Origin: Acinetobacter calcoaceticus ANC 3811
GTDB lineage: Bacteria > Pseudomonadota > Gammaproteobacteria > Pseudomonadales > Moraxellaceae
Length of the DNA stretch: 64,000 nucleotides
Assembly: GCF_000399665.1 (NCBI RefSeq)
Contig: NZ_KB976986.1
Location: 1,274,240 to 1,338,239 of the forward strand
Direction: 5' to 3'
The notes beneath the pieces are model-generated. The model was given only the letters and a program-made list of their open reading frames with translations. It searched no databases and was not told the origin of the DNA. Below, one piece after another: positions 27,801-37,397 of this stretch (the first letter of the stretch is position 1; each line of letters opens with the position of its first letter). The position numbers and the translations under genes are program-made.

Positions 27801-28568
27801 GAAACCATCCAAACAGTTATTCAACATGCTGAAGTTGGCAACCTCTATATCAACCGTAATATTGTCGGTGCTGTAGTTGGTGTACAACCATTCGGTGGTG
27901 AAGGTCTATCTGGTACAGGTCCAAAAGCTGGTGGTCCACTATATATGTACCGCTTAATGCAACATTGTTCAAATAAAGTATTAGCAACACCATTTGCCAT
28001 GAAGACTGAACAAACTGCTTTTGAAGGCTTTAACCGTGAGGTTTATCAGAGCTTACAAAGTTGGGCGAAACAGCATTTACCACAAGCAAATCGAGATATT
28101 GAACCATTTGGTGTCGATAAGTTTTATGAGTTACAAGGTCCTACTGGGGAAAGTAACCAATATATTATTTTGCCGCGTCATAGAGTTCTTTCTATTGCAG
28201 ATACAGAACAAAATCAATTACATCAATTGCTCGCAATTTTTGCAGTGGGTAGCCAAGCAGCAGTAATGCCAAATAGTCCATTATTGGCAAAATATAAACA
28301 AACCTTGCCAAAAGATGTGCTTGCTGCAATTACTACAGTCAAAAATATCAGTTCTGATGATTTTGATGCAGTTTTACATCATGGTAACCGCGAAGAAATC
28401 TTCTCATTACAGCAAGAAGTTGCGACGCGTTCTGGCGCAATTGTTGGTATTACACATGTTGAGCCAAATGAGACTATTCCGCTTGAGCGTTTAGTGATTG
28501 AACGTGCGATTAGTGTGAATACAGCTGCAGCTGGTGGTAACGCAAGCTTAATGACAATGGCTGATTAA
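24816..28568 (+). CDS. putA: Bifunctional proline dehydrogenase / L-glutamate gamma-semialdehyde dehydrogenase PutA
   Basis: Oxidises proline to glutamate in two steps on one polypeptide of about 1250 residues. The N-terminal half is the FAD-dependent dehydrogenase, with KGAYWDSEIKKAQ, FATHNAQT and the RIYAPVGNHETLLAYLVRR segment. The second half is the NAD-dependent aldehyde dehydrogenase, with FTGSTEVAK, the ETGGQNAM catalytic Glu region and SAGQRCSALR bearing the active-site Cys. No RHH repressor domain precedes the first catalytic domain, so it is bifunctional, not trifunctional. ATG 24816 is preferred over a TTG ten codons upstream. Confidence 0.95.
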   Translation: MNTMDTFHQMDKSHQGYITEFNDKSEFEQRINTAWRRAEPEVVEELLQAAAVSDDLDHKIYDLAFNLAHNLRERKTSSGKAGIVQGLLQEFSLSSQEGVALMCLAEALLRIPDTATRDLLIRDKINQGNWKEHVGQSTLMFVNAAAWGLMLTGKLMETPKQTSLSSVLTGLLARSGRGIIRKAVDVAMRMMGEQFVTGETIEEAVDHAKALEDKGFRYSYDMLGEAALTEHDAERYFNDYNQAIHAIGKASNGKGVYDGPGISIKLSALHPRYQRAQIERVHQELYGKVFELARLAKHYNIGLNIDAEESERLEISLELLERLCFEPELADWKGIGFVIQAYQKRCFFVVDYIIDLAKRSQKRLMIRLVKGAYWDSEIKKAQIEGMDDYPVFTRKVHTDLSYIACAKKLLAAPEFIYPQFATHNAQTLATIYHLADPSKYYAGQYEFQCLHGMGEPLYEQVVGPREQNKLGVPCRIYAPVGNHETLLAYLVRRLLENGANTSFVNRIADKTLKVEDLIQSPIYDIRKAAKLEGLVGLKHPSIPLPLDMYGSLRKNSKGYDLANDAPLEALDNTAQQLRNRIWQSHPLLANNDSLEQGHSIAITNPAQNDEIVGHVQEADLKHVEIALNAAEQAQSEWSNTPKDQRAQYLKRAADLMEGRMQELMVLLSRESGKTYANAIAEVREAVDFLRYYATQVENLPANTTIQPLGTVLCISPWNFPLAIFSGQIAAALGSGNCVIAKPAEQTPLIAAQAVQILWEAGIPHGAVQLLPGRGETVGAQLSQDNRIDGIMFTGSTEVAKILQKTVAKRLSENGQSIPLIAETGGQNAMIVDSSALTEQVVLDVVSSAFDSAGQRCSALRILCVQEDSAASVIKMLKGAMQQLIVGNPSILKTDIGPVIDDEAKQTIDQHIQKMKSKGYPIHQLMFGATSQNELDKGTFVVPTAIELPNLDDLQREVFGPVLHIITYKYGELEQLISRINAKGYGLTMGLHTRIDETIQTVIQHAEVGNLYINRNIVGAVVGVQPFGGEGLSGTGPKAGGPLYMYRLMQHCSNKVLATPFAMKTEQTAFEGFNREVYQSLQSWAKQHLPQANRDIEPFGVDKFYELQGPTGESNQYIILPRHRVLSIADTEQNQLHQLLAIFAVGSQAAVMPNSPLLAKYKQTLPKDVLAAITTVKNISSDDFDAVLHHGNREEIFSLQQEVATRSGAIVGITHVEPNETIPLERLVIERAISVNTAAAGGNASLMTMAD

Positions 28569-28582
28569 CCCATCATTTTTCT

Positions 28583-28616
28583 AAAAAGCCCAAATCTCAG
28601 TATTTGGGCTTTTTTA
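28583..28616 (+). terminator. Terminator after putA
   Basis: AAAAAGCCCAAAT pairs with ATTTGGGCTTTTT around a six-base loop, 15 bases after the putA stop. Confidence 0.93.
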
Positions 28617-28673
28617 TTTAATAAAGTAATCTATTCTTAAATATATAAATTTTATCAAATCGAGATTCTAATA

Positions 28674-29147
28674 ATGGTCTTTTTAGAACCAGAACAATAT
28701 CAACAAAAATGTGCTCAGCTTTATAATTTGTATCAAAAAGATATTTCCACACTTCTACCATTTGCCCAAATTGAGCACATTGGTTCATCTGCAATACCGA
28801 ATGCGATTTCAAAAGGTGATCTAGATATTTACGTCGAAGTTAAACCTGATCAATTTGAATTCGCAATAACGCAGTTAAAAACACTTAATTTTGTAGAAAA
28901 GCAAAATACCCTAAGAACGCATGAGCTTTGTATGCTCGAATCACTTAACAATGATGATGTGGCATTTCAAATTGTAGTAACGGACTCAGTATTCACATTT
29001 TTCTTAACATTTAAAAATCAACTTATAGGCTCTCCCGCCTTGGTCCACGAATATAACCAATTAAAATTAGAGTGTAGCCATTTAGACCATGACCAATATA
29101 GAACAATAAAAGCAGATTTTATTAATCGCGTTTTGAAACATCCTTAA
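28674..29147 (+). CDS. GrpB-like nucleotidyltransferase-fold protein
   Basis: A 157-residue protein with the GrpB/YqkA pattern: IEHIGSSAIPNAISKGDLDIYVEV near residue 38. Its Gly-Ser and the paired Asp residues of DLD resemble the catalytic core of polymerase-beta-like nucleotidyltransferases. The family has no agreed substrate. It is monocistronic between putA and trmA, preceded and followed by AT-rich spacers. The ATG at 28674 is the only good start. Confidence 0.82.
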   Translation: MVFLEPEQYQQKCAQLYNLYQKDISTLLPFAQIEHIGSSAIPNAISKGDLDIYVEVKPDQFEFAITQLKTLNFVEKQNTLRTHELCMLESLNNDDVAFQIVVTDSVFTFFLTFKNQLIGSPALVHEYNQLKLECSHLDHDQYRTIKADFINRVLKHP

Positions 29148-29253
29148 TTTTAACGTTAGTCTTGCTTATTAATATCTAGCTAAAATTGGCTCCTGTAACC
29201 CCGTTTTTTTTGATACCATTCACTATTTGATTCTGTCTAAATTTTCTTTGTCT

Positions 29254-30339
29254 ATGACCTCTTCTTATCAACAACAACTTCAAACTAAAATTGACCGCAT
29301 TACTGCCCAATTTTCTGAATTTACTCCACCTACACTAGAAGTGTTTGAGTCACCTGAACAACACTTCCGTATGCGTGCTGAGTTTCGTATCTGGCATACA
29401 GAAAATGACATGTTCTATGCCATGTTTGAACGTAATGATGATGACAAGCAGAAAACAGTTGTACGCATTGATGAGTTTCCCATTGCAGACCAAAGCATTA
29501 ATGATTTAATGCCAAAACTTTTGGAAGAACTTAAAGCGGAACCCAAGCTTTCTAGCCGTATATTTGAAGCTGATTTTCTTGCAACACTTAGCGGAGAAAT
29601 GTTAGTCACATTAATCTATCACCGCAAACTAGACGAAGAATGGGAACAAGCTGCTAAAGCGCTTGCTGAGAAGTTAGACATTAAAATTATGGGCCGCAGT
29701 CGTGGCCAGAAAATTATTATTGGTGATGACTTTGTCGTAGAAGAATTTGAACTTTTAAACCGTTCATTTAAATACAAACAAATCGAAAGTAGCTTTACTC
29801 AACCAAATGCACAAGTTTGCAAAAAAATGCTGCAATGGGCATGTGATGCCGCGGAAGGATCGAAAAAGCATTTATTAGAACTCTACTGTGGTAACGGTAA
29901 CTTTACTCTTCCACTTTCTTTAAAGTTCGAACGAGTGCTCGCTACTGAACTTGCAAAATCTTCGGTTTATGCAGCTCAATGGAACATCGAACAAAACCAG
30001 ATTGATAATATTCAAGTAGCCCGTCTTTCAGCTGAAGAATTTACTCAAGCTTATCAAGGTGAGCGTGAATTCCGACGCTTACAAGAAGCGAATATTGACA
30101 TTCAGAGTTATGATTTTGATACCGTATTTGTCGATCCTCCGCGTGCAGGGATTGATGATGAAACTTTAAAATTATTACAGGATTTTGAGCGTATTATTTA
30201 TATTTCATGCAACCCAGATACATTGTATGAGAACTTAAAAATATTAGGTTTAACTCACCGTATTACGAAGTTTGCATTGTTTGATCAGTTCCCATATACC
30301 CATCATGTTGAGTCAGGTGTATTGCTTGAGAAGATTTAA
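29254..30339 (+). CDS. trmA: tRNA (uracil-54 C5)-methyltransferase TrmA
   Basis: Makes ribothymidine-54 in the T-loop of tRNAs using SAM. The product is 361 residues from the ATG at 29254, the usual TrmA length; a TTG nine codons upstream is less likely. The SAM-binding [13 protein letters not shown] and the catalytic Cys region [14 protein letters not shown] are clear, as is the VDPPRAG motif. The absence of an N-terminal TRAM domain and of iron-sulfur cysteines separates it from RlmC and RlmD. A strong terminator follows. Confidence 0.95.
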   Translation: MTSSYQQQLQTKIDRITAQFSEFTPPTLEVFESPEQHFRMRAEFRIWHTENDMFYAMFERNDDDKQKTVVRIDEFPIADQSINDLMPKLLEELKAEPKLSSRIFEADFLATLSGEMLVTLIYHRKLDEEWEQAAKALAEKLDIKIMGRSRGQKIIIGDDFVVEEFELLNRSFKYKQIESSFTQPNAQVCKKMLQWACDAAEGSKKHLLELYCGNGNFTLPLSLKFERVLATELAKSSVYAAQWNIEQNQIDNIQVARLSAEEFTQAYQGEREFRRLQEANIDIQSYDFDTVFVDPPRAGIDDETLKLLQDFERIIYISCNPDTLYENLKILGLTHRITKFALFDQFPYTHHVESGVLLEKI

Positions 30340-30367
30340 ACAAAATCTTTCATTGTAACGATTTAAG

Positions 30368-30396
30368 TAAGGAGGTTTTATACCTCCTTATTTTTT
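30368..30396 (+). terminator. Terminator after trmA
   Basis: TAAGGAGGT pairs with ACCTCCTTA around a five-base loop and is followed by TTTTTT. Confidence 0.93.
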
Positions 30397-30587
30397 AACA
30401 CTTTATTAGATAAGTATTTAAATTTTCAAAAAATATCAAGTCATCTATCCGTCATAATTTCGTTTAACTCGAGTATTCCTATCGAAAATTCTTGAGTTCA
30501 ATTGGTGGATTTATCACTTATAGAGGCTTGTATTTTATTTTAAATTGGCTATATTTCGAGCTATGTTAAGTTGTATATGAAGGCTCT

Positions 30588-30818
30588 ATGAGTTTTTGGC
30601 AAAAGCTGTTCTTGGCAGATCAACAGCATAACGAGCATAAAAACCAAACTGCTTGTGTTGAAAATGACTGCTCATGTAAAACAAATGAACAACTTCTAAG
30701 TGCGCTTGCGCTAGCAACAGATGAAGATGTCATTAAGGGAATTAAAAAAGTTCTTATTTCCCGTGGTTATAGCCGAAAAGAGTTAAATGAACTCACTCAA
30801 AAACCATCTATTCACTAA
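30588..30818 (+). CDS. Small cysteine-containing protein, unknown
   Basis: A 76-residue protein I do not recognise as a named family. It has a short aromatic start (MSFWQKLF), a cysteine cluster C-x5-C-x-C (ACVENDCSCK) near residues 23-30, then an amphipathic helical stretch ending in SRGYSRKELNEL. The cysteine spacing could bind a metal, but no matching fold is known to me. It has its own upstream region and a strong terminator, which supports a real gene. Confidence 0.7.
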   Translation: MSFWQKLFLADQQHNEHKNQTACVENDCSCKTNEQLLSALALATDEDVIKGIKKVLISRGYSRKELNELTQKPSIH

Positions 30819-30820
30819 TA

Positions 30821-30850
30821 AAAAAAGCCAGTCTTGTACTGGCTTTTTTA
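30821..30850. terminator. Bidirectional terminator between the 76-residue gene and the DUF2233 gene
   Basis: AAAAAAGCCAGT pairs with ACTGGCTTTTTT around CTTGT. A and T runs on both sides suit the two converging genes. Confidence 0.95.
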
Positions 30851-30854
30851 TATT

Positions 30855-31589
30855 TCACTTTAATCGACAACCTGTCTGGTCGACCAAACCAACAATTGGG
30901 CCCATTTCAAATAGTTGATCATTACGCTTTGTCTTTTGAACATATAAACTAGAAATAGAACCATCAAGATATAAAGCCTGCTCCACCTTAAGATTTCTTT
31001 GAAAGAACTGAGCAAACTTGTAGAAACTCACGGTATTCGTCGATATTACAAAGTAGAGTTTATTATTTCGAATCACGACTCCATTACGAATTTTATTTGA
31101 TTGAGAATCTGGTAAAAAAAGGGAATTTATCTTTCTATCAATCACTAACATGGGACCAGACTGTGTCGCATAATCAACGTAGAAATCGCGTTTACTATAT
31201 TGCTGCGTTGTTAAAATAAAAGCCTGTTTTTTATTCCAAGCTAACACTCCATTAGGCTGTAAAAAGAAATTCCCCAATCCTTTATTTTCATTTAATGGCT
31301 GAACCACCTTAGCTTGTTCAATATAGAGTCCTACTGGAGAAAATCCGGGATGGAACATTCCTGCATTCATTGCGAAGGAAAGTCGCTCACATTGTTTTAA
31401 ATTTTTCTGAATATTATTAAAGCTTTTGTAATACTGTTGATTATTGGAATTCTTAAGGAACAAACGCAACTGTTTTAAATCGCTAATTGCAACCACATCA
31501 TATTGGTCACCTTCTGCTGTTTTAACTTGCTGGTATTCGATAGCATAGACAGACTGAATCAAAAGCCCATATACAGTTAAACACCTCAT
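30855..31589 (-). CDS. Phosphodiester glycosidase-like (NAGPA/DUF2233) exported protein
   Basis: A 244-residue protein with the NAGPA domain pattern: FAMNAGMFHPGFSPVGLYI (about residues 72-90), NGVVIRNNKLYFVIS, and ALYLDGSISSLYV near the end, where the Asp-Gly-Ser is the family hallmark. An N-terminal hydrophobic stretch ending near SVYA suggests export. The ATG used is immediately preceded by an in-frame TAG. Upstream of that lies ATG-AAA-TGG with a better Shine-Dalgarno sequence, so the native start may have been lost by a nonsense change. The biological substrate is unknown. Confidence 0.8.
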   Translation of the reverse strand: MRCLTVYGLLIQSVYAIEYQQVKTAEGDQYDVVAISDLKQLRLFLKNSNNQQYYKSFNNIQKNLKQCERLSFAMNAGMFHPGFSPVGLYIEQAKVVQPLNENKGLGNFFLQPNGVLAWNKKQAFILTTQQYSKRDFYVDYATQSGPMLVIDRKINSLFLPDSQSNKIRNGVVIRNNKLYFVISTNTVSFYKFAQFFQRNLKVEQALYLDGSISSLYVQKTKRNDQLFEMGPIVGLVDQTGCRLK

Positions 31590-31794
31590 CTACCATTTCA
31601 TTTAATACCACCAGCCATGACATTTTTTCTTCATATTAAACCTTTAAATTATATACAATAAATGCAAATAGATTGAGTATGCACCGAACTCATTCATTCG
31701 ACGTAATCAATACACTCCACATTGCTGATATTGGTTATAATCGTTAGCAGCTTTTCAATAAAAGCCATTTACACTTTATTGGATCAGCGTAAGC

Positions 31795-32385
31795 ATGCAA
31801 CAACCGAATAAGCGCTACCCTCTAGGGGCTCATCTCATCGTAAAGCATCTCGGCTATAGCCATCATGGTATATATGCTGGGAGAGGTAGAGTTATCCATT
31901 ATTCAGGCTTAGCGCATTTCATCAAGAAACGCCCGATTGAAATCACTTCAATAGATGCTTTCTCGCATGGCAAAAAAATTCACGTTCGCTCTTATGACAC
32001 GCCACGCTATAAAGGAAAAGCTATCGTACGCCGGATGCGTTCACGTATGCATGAAAACCACTACCATCTGATTATTAATAACTGTGAACATTTATGTAGC
32101 TGGGCAATCACCGGAGTCGAAAGTAGCACCCAAGTTGAACGTATGATGCATCGATTAACGACCATTGGATATGTAAGCTCAATCATGAGCTATATGAATG
32201 GTATGATGCTCACTGTTGCAACAACATGTTTTGCTCTCGTTCTTTATATTAAAAAGAAATTACGTGATCAGGCAAAAATGAAGGTCCCTACTTATCAATT
32301 CCTTAGAGAAAAATCTGAAAAAAGGAATATTGATCCTTCAGTCCCTTTAGTATTTATAGATCCAGATAAAAAAGAACCCATTTAA
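31795..32385 (+). CDS. LRAT-fold (NlpC/P60 superfamily) protein with C-terminal membrane segment
   Basis: A 196-residue protein with the lecithin:retinol acyltransferase domain arrangement. The first catalytic His lies in SHHGIYAG (H24), a second in VIHYSG (H35), and the nucleophile Cys is C97 in NNCEHLC. This permuted papain-like fold transfers acyl groups or cleaves lipid or amide bonds. Residues about 127-152 are hydrophobic and look like a single membrane anchor, with a short charged tail after it. No signal peptide is seen. Partner genes are absent. The substrate is unknown; bacterial LRAT proteins are little studied. Confidence 0.82.
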   Translation: MQQPNKRYPLGAHLIVKHLGYSHHGIYAGRGRVIHYSGLAHFIKKRPIEITSIDAFSHGKKIHVRSYDTPRYKGKAIVRRMRSRMHENHYHLIINNCEHLCSWAITGVESSTQVERMMHRLTTIGYVSSIMSYMNGMMLTVATTCFALVLYIKKKLRDQAKMKVPTYQFLREKSEKRNIDPSVPLVFIDPDKKEPI

Positions 32386-32386
32386 T

Positions 32387-32416
32387 AAAAAAGCCCTCAA
32401 AAATGAGAGCTTTTTA
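32387..32416. terminator. Terminator between the LRAT-like gene and yceI
   Basis: AAAAAGC-CCTCA and TGAGA-GCTTTTT pair with one mismatch around a short A-rich loop. It suits both converging transcripts. Confidence 0.85.
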
Positions 32417-32429
32417 GAAAACTTAAAAC

Positions 32430-33011
32430 TTATTTTTTATCAACTTTTGCTTCAGTTGTAATATTTACAGTGATTTTATCACCCACATTCGGCACATAGT
32501 TTCCTAGACCAAAGTCAGAGCGCTTGAATGAAGTTGTAGCATTGAAACCAATCGCTGGAACTTTTGCCATTGGGTGTTCGCCTTGCTTGTTTAAAACAGC
32601 GTCAAGTACTACAGGCTTAGTTACACCTTTAACAGTCAAATCACCCGTAATTTTAAAGTGCTTTTTGTCTTTGGTTTCAACTTTAGTACTTTTAAAAGTA
32701 ATGTTTGGATATTTAGCTGCATTAAACCAAGCTTCTTCTTGGAACTCTTTATCCAAAGCAGGAACGTTTGTATTTACACTGCTTAAAGGGATAGTTACAT
32801 TTACAGATGAGTTTGCTGGTTTAGCATTATCAACTTTAATTACACCTTGGATATCCGAGAAGTTAGCGCTTGGCGTAGAGAAACCAAAGTGATTCCACGA
32901 GAAAACAGTAGCTGTATGTGTAGGATCAATTTTGTAGTCCACCGGCGCAGCTAAAGTAACTGAACTAGCCAATGCTACTGCCAAACCGAAGCTTAATGTT
33001 TTAAGATGCAT
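32430..33011 (-). CDS. YceI-family periplasmic lipid-binding protein
   Basis: A 193-residue lipocalin-like protein with a clear signal peptide (cleavage near TLAA-PVDYK, about residue 22). The mature part begins VDYKIDPTHTATVFSWNHFGFS, the YceI signature (quoted in part). DLTVKGVTKPV and DFGLGNYVPNVGDKI follow. Family members bind polyisoprenoid lipids in the periplasm and rise under high pH or stress. It is monocistronic, opposite the OsmC gene. Confidence 0.92.
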   Translation of the reverse strand: MHLKTLSFGLAVALASSVTLAAPVDYKIDPTHTATVFSWNHFGFSTPSANFSDIQGVIKVDNAKPANSSVNVTIPLSSVNTNVPALDKEFQEEAWFNAAKYPNITFKSTKVETKDKKHFKITGDLTVKGVTKPVVLDAVLNKQGEHPMAKVPAIGFNATTSFKRSDFGLGNYVPNVGDKITVNITTEAKVDKK

Positions 33012-33229
33012 TTTTCGTATCCTTTATTGATATAGTCGTTAGTGTATACATCAAGTAATTTAATTCACTATTCTTTATAAAACGATATGTTTCATCCATG
33101 CAACAATAAAAGCGTTACAGTTATTATTTAAAAACAATATTATAAAGTACAGGTACTTTTGTACCGTGTTTAGATTCTCAAATTAATTGGTTTTTACTTC
33201 GACTTTATTGATCAATAACAAGGTAAAAC

Positions 33230-33637
33230 ATGGCTAATACTGCTCAAGCACAAAGTACTTCTACTCCATATCGAGTAACTCTGACCGATCCTTCAGGTCA
33301 CCAATGGTTTGCCGATGAACCTACAGACAAAGGTGGTCTAGATACTGCTCCAAACCCAGTTCAAATCTTACTGTCTGCTTTAGGCGCTTGTACCACCATT
33401 ACACTAGAAATGTATGCGAATCTTAAGGGTATTAAGCTTGATCATGTTCAAGTTGATTTAGCATTAAACCCAAATGGTGAACCAGAGAAAGGTCAAAATA
33501 ATATTGAACGCAAAATCACCCTCAAAGGTGAATTCACTGAAGACCAACACAAACGCTTATTAAAAGTTGCCGAGAACTGCCCTATTCATAAATTACTGAC
33601 TTCTCAAATCAATATTCAAACCGAACTTAGTATTTAA
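33230..33637 (+). CDS. OsmC-family protein
   Basis: A 135-residue OsmC/Ohr-fold protein. The conserved features are ANPVQILLSALGACTTITLEMYA (the first Cys region, in part) and VAENCPIHKLLTSQI with the second Cys. These two cysteines are the peroxidatic pair in OsmC/Ohr proteins that reduce organic hydroperoxides. It resembles the YhfA/redox-protein branch more than Ohr itself. It is preceded by AAGGTAAAAC as ribosome-binding site and followed by a terminator shared with tkt. Confidence 0.88.
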   Translation: MANTAQAQSTSTPYRVTLTDPSGHQWFADEPTDKGGLDTAPNPVQILLSALGACTTITLEMYANLKGIKLDHVQVDLALNPNGEPEKGQNNIERKITLKGEFTEDQHKRLLKVAENCPIHKLLTSQINIQTELSI

Positions 33638-33649
33638 GCTTTCAAATAT

Positions 33650-33680
33650 AAAAAAGCGCTCCATGAGGAGCGCTTTTTAC
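33650..33680. terminator. Bidirectional terminator between the OsmC gene and tkt
   Basis: AAAAAGCGCTCC pairs with GGAGCGCTTTTT around a four-base loop, with A and T runs on both sides. Confidence 0.95.
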
Positions 33681-33693
33681 ACTACTTTAATAT

Positions 33694-35682
33694 TTAAGCA
33701 GTTAATTCTTTTACCGCTGCAACAACAGCTTCAGTTGTAATACCAAAGAATTGGAACAAGTCTTTTGCTGGTGCAGACTCACCATAAGTTGTCATACCAA
33801 TTACTTTGCCATCAAGACCAACAAACTTCCACCAGTAGTCAACATGAGCTGCTTCAACTGCAACACGTGCACGGATATGAGCTGGTAATACAGCTTCACG
33901 ATATGCAGCGTCTTGTTTCATAAACTCTTCTGCACATGGCATAGAAACTACACGCACGCCGTCAAGTTGAGCATAAGCTTCCATTGCTAAAGAAATTTCA
34001 GAACCAGTTGCAATAATGATTGCTTTCAATTCGCCTTTTTCTTGAGCAAGAACGTAACCACCTTTTGCAACATTTTGAATTTGTTCTTCAGAACGTGTTT
34101 GGAATGGTAAGTTTTGACGAGAGAAAATAAGTGCTGTAGGGCCATCTTTACGCTCTAAAGCAGATTTCCACGCAGTAGCAGTTTCAACAGTATCAGCAGG
34201 ACGCCATGTATTTAGGTTCGGTGTACCACGCAAAGAAGCAATTTGTTCGATTGGTTGGTGAGTTGGACCATCTTCACCTAAACCAATTGAATCATGTGTA
34301 TAAACATGAATTACACGTTGTTTCATCAATGCAGACATACGTACTGCATTACGCGCATATTCCATAAACATTAAGAATGTTGCAACGTAAGGAACAAAAC
34401 CGCCATGTAATGCAACGCCATTCGCAATTGCAGTCATACCGAACTCACGTACGCCATAGTATACGTAGTTACCAGCTGGGTTTTCTTGAATGCCTTGGCA
34501 ACCTTTCCAAAGCGTTAAGTTAGAACCCGCTAAGTCAGCAGAACCACCTAGCAATTCAGGCAATAAAGGACCAAATGCTTGTAATGTGTTTTGGCTTGCT
34601 TTACGTGTTGCAATTGTCTCGCCTTTCGCATTTGTTTCACGAATGAATGCATCTGCTTGCGCTGCAAATTCTGCTGGTAAGTCACCGCTAATACGACGAA
34701 GTAACTCAGCTGCTTCAGTTGGATATTTTGCTTGATACTGTGTAAATACCGCATCCCAAGCTGCTTCAGATTCAGTACCTTTTGCTTTCGCGTCCCATGC
34801 AGCATATACATCAGCAGGAATAACGAATGCTTCTTCTTTCCAGCCTAATGCTTCGCGAGTTAAAGTAATCTCATCTTTACCTAATGGCGCACCATGACAG
34901 TCTTCTTTACCTTGTTTATTTGGTGAACCTAAACCAATAATAGTTTTACACATAATAATGGTTGGTTTTTGAGTTTCAGCTTTTGCTTCGATTGTTGCTT
35001 GACGAATCGCATCAGCATCATGACCATCTACACGAAGAACTTGCCAACCATAGGCTTTAAAACGCTCTTCCGTATCATCGCTGAACCAGCCTTCTACTTC
35101 ACCATCAATTGAAATGCCATTATCATCATAATAAGCAATCAATTTACCAAGTTGTAAAGTACCTGCTAAAGAACATACTTCGTGAGAAATACCTTCCATT
35201 AAACAGCCATCACCTAAGAAACAGTAAGTGAAATGGTCTACAACGTTTAAATCATCTTTATTGAACTGGGCAGCTAAAGTCTTTTCTGCCAATGCAAAAC
35301 CAACAGCATTAGCAATACCTTGACCTAAAGGACCAGTCGTTGTTTCGATACCTGGTGCATAACCATATTCAGGGTGACCAGGAGTTTTTGAATGTAATTG
35401 ACGGAACTGTTTTAAATCTTCAATTGAAAGATCATAACCTGTTAAATGAAGCAAAGCGTATTGCAACATTGAGCCATGGCCGTTTGATAAAACGAAACGG
35501 TCGCGGTTTGCCCATTGTGGATTAGTTGGGTTGTGATTTAAAAACTCGCGCCAGACGACGTCAGCAATATCTGCCATCCCCATTGGAGCACCAGGATGCC
35601 CTGAGTTTGCCTGTTGCACAGCATCCATTGCCAATACACGAATTGCATTTGCAATACGACGTTCGTTTAAAGGGGTCGCCAT
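33694..35682 (-). CDS. tkt: Transketolase
   Basis: Thiamine diphosphate enzyme of the pentose phosphate pathway transferring two-carbon ketol units. The ATG at 35682 gives 662 residues, the normal length; a TTG five codons upstream is less likely. Motifs: [20 protein letters not shown] (part of the N-terminal ThDP domain), the metal-binding GDGCLMEG, the mid-domain [16 protein letters not shown], and C-terminal [12 protein letters not shown]. It is divergent from metK across about 540 bases. Confidence 0.96.
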   Translation of the reverse strand: MATPLNERRIANAIRVLAMDAVQQANSGHPGAPMGMADIADVVWREFLNHNPTNPQWANRDRFVLSNGHGSMLQYALLHLTGYDLSIEDLKQFRQLHSKTPGHPEYGYAPGIETTTGPLGQGIANAVGFALAEKTLAAQFNKDDLNVVDHFTYCFLGDGCLMEGISHEVCSLAGTLQLGKLIAYYDDNGISIDGEVEGWFSDDTEERFKAYGWQVLRVDGHDADAIRQATIEAKAETQKPTIIMCKTIIGLGSPNKQGKEDCHGAPLGKDEITLTREALGWKEEAFVIPADVYAAWDAKAKGTESEAAWDAVFTQYQAKYPTEAAELLRRISGDLPAEFAAQADAFIRETNAKGETIATRKASQNTLQAFGPLLPELLGGSADLAGSNLTLWKGCQGIQENPAGNYVYYGVREFGMTAIANGVALHGGFVPYVATFLMFMEYARNAVRMSALMKQRVIHVYTHDSIGLGEDGPTHQPIEQIASLRGTPNLNTWRPADTVETATAWKSALERKDGPTALIFSRQNLPFQTRSEEQIQNVAKGGYVLAQEKGELKAIIIATGSEISLAMEAYAQLDGVRVVSMPCAEEFMKQDAAYREAVLPAHIRARVAVEAAHVDYWWKFVGLDGKVIGMTTYGESAPAKDLFQFFGITTEAVVAAVKELTA

Positions 35683-36219
35683 AAGATCAGAATCCAATTT
35701 TAATAGATTGATGAAAAGAAGAAGATGAATAACAATTCAATGCCGCTATATTGTCTTAAAAAAAAGGCTGAGGGTAAACCCCAACATAGTATATTTCTTT
35801 ATTTTTAACCGTTTCTTGGTTACACAAAAAACATTTGCACCTTTAAGTTATACAAAACAGTGCTCATTTCTTAAATACTACTCCAATATGCGAGCAGGCA
35901 GTTCTATTAGACTTTGATATATAGATAAAATATTTTGAAATCTCTATTTAGATCGATCATGTTTCTTTTCTTTAAAATCCGACTTGTAAGGCATCATCTT
36001 TTTGTTAAGTCATATGTCTAAAAAACGCACTAATAACAAATTATTAAAATACCAATACTTTAAATAAACATTCTTTATATCAATTTTACTAATACACTTA
36101 TCAATTAAAACACAGTATAAATGAAACAAATTCATGCTTTTTGGTCAGTATGAACTGGTCCTCAAGCTCAAGTCGATGTAACATATTATGTCTTTTGAAA
36201 TAACCAAGATAGGACTTTC
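35683..36219. promoter_or_regulatory. Long divergent region between tkt and metK
   Basis: 537 bases, AT-rich, with no credible gene. Both promoters must lie here. The 100 bases before metK hold GGTCAGTATGAACTGGTCC, a weak imperfect inverted repeat. I looked for a SAM riboswitch and for MetJ boxes and saw neither. AAGATAGGA just upstream of the metK ATG is a likely ribosome-binding site. Confidence 0.4.
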
Positions 36220-37386
36220 ATGCGCGAGTACGCTGTTTTTACCTCGGAATCTGTAAGCGAAGGTCATCCCGATAAAATGGCCGACCAAATTAGCGACGCT
36301 ATTTTGGATGCAATCTTAAAAGAAGACCCATACGCACGTGTTGCATGTGAAACACTGGTAAAAACAGGCGCTGTTGTACTTGCTGGTGAAGTAACAACGA
36401 CTGCTAATATTGATGTTGAAGCTGTTGTTCGTAATACCGTTAACGGTATTGGATATCATCACTCTGATCTTGGCTTTGATGGATCAACATGTGCTGTAAT
36501 CAATATGATTGGTAAACAATCACCTGAGATTGCACAAGGTGTAGACCGTCAAAAACCTGAAGATCAAGGTGCCGGTGACCAAGGTTTGATGTTCGGTTAC
36601 GCAAGCCGTGAAACAGATGTGTTAATGCCTGCTCCGATTTCTTATGCTCACCGTTTAATGGAACGTCAGGCTGAACTTCGTCGCTCAGGCGCACTTCCAT
36701 GGTTACGCCCAGATGCAAAAAGCCAAGTTACTTTTGCATATGAAAATGGCAAGCCTGTACGTTTAGATGCAGTCGTTTTGTCTACTCAACATGATCCTGA
36801 AATTACTCAAAGCCAGCTTAAAGAAGCGATCATTGAAGAGATTATCAAGCCGATCATTCCTGCTGAAATGTTCCATGCTGCGACTAAGTTCCATATTAAC
36901 CCAACTGGCATGTTCGTTATTGGCGGACCTGTGGGTGACTGTGGTTTAACAGGTCGTAAAATTATTGTTGATACATACGGTGGTATGGCTCGTCACGGCG
37001 GTGGTGCTTTCTCTGGTAAAGATCCATCTAAAGTTGACCGTTCTGCTGCATATGCTGGTCGTTATGTTGCAAAGAATATTGTAGCTGCTGGCCTTGCTGA
37101 CAAATGTGAAATTCAGGTGAGTTACGCAATTGGTGTAGCAGAACCTACTTCAATTTCAATTAATACATTTGGTACAGCAAAAGTTTCTGATGAGTTGATT
37201 ATTCAACTTGTACGTGATCATTTCGACTTAAGACCGTTTGGTATTACTCGTATGCTGGATCTTATTCAGCCAATGTATAAACAAACTGCGGCTTATGGCC
37301 ACTTTGGTCGCGAAGGATCAGACACAGCATTTACATGGGAAAAAACTGATAAAGTTGAAGCTCTTAAAGATGCTGCTGGCCTTTAA
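36220..37386 (+). CDS. metK: S-adenosylmethionine synthetase
   Basis: Makes SAM from methionine and ATP. The 388-residue product starts [26 protein letters not shown] (in part) with the His and Asp of GHPDK that bind ATP and Mg. Later come [12 protein letters not shown], and the P-loop-like [20 protein letters not shown] (quoted to 20 residues) with catalytic lysines. It is a single gene followed by a strong terminator. Confidence 0.97.
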   Translation: MREYAVFTSESVSEGHPDKMADQISDAILDAILKEDPYARVACETLVKTGAVVLAGEVTTTANIDVEAVVRNTVNGIGYHHSDLGFDGSTCAVINMIGKQSPEIAQGVDRQKPEDQGAGDQGLMFGYASRETDVLMPAPISYAHRLMERQAELRRSGALPWLRPDAKSQVTFAYENGKPVRLDAVVLSTQHDPEITQSQLKEAIIEEIIKPIIPAEMFHAATKFHINPTGMFVIGGPVGDCGLTGRKIIVDTYGGMARHGGGAFSGKDPSKVDRSAAYAGRYVAKNIVAAGLADKCEIQVSYAIGVAEPTSISINTFGTAKVSDELIIQLVRDHFDLRPFGITRMLDLIQPMYKQTAAYGHFGREGSDTAFTWEKTDKVEALKDAAGL

Positions 37387-37397
37387 TATAAAGTCAT

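Noticed and set aside
35683..36219. SAM riboswitch or MetJ-type site before metK
   Set aside because: No SAM-riboswitch core, no expression-platform hairpin and no AGACGTCT-type boxes were found.
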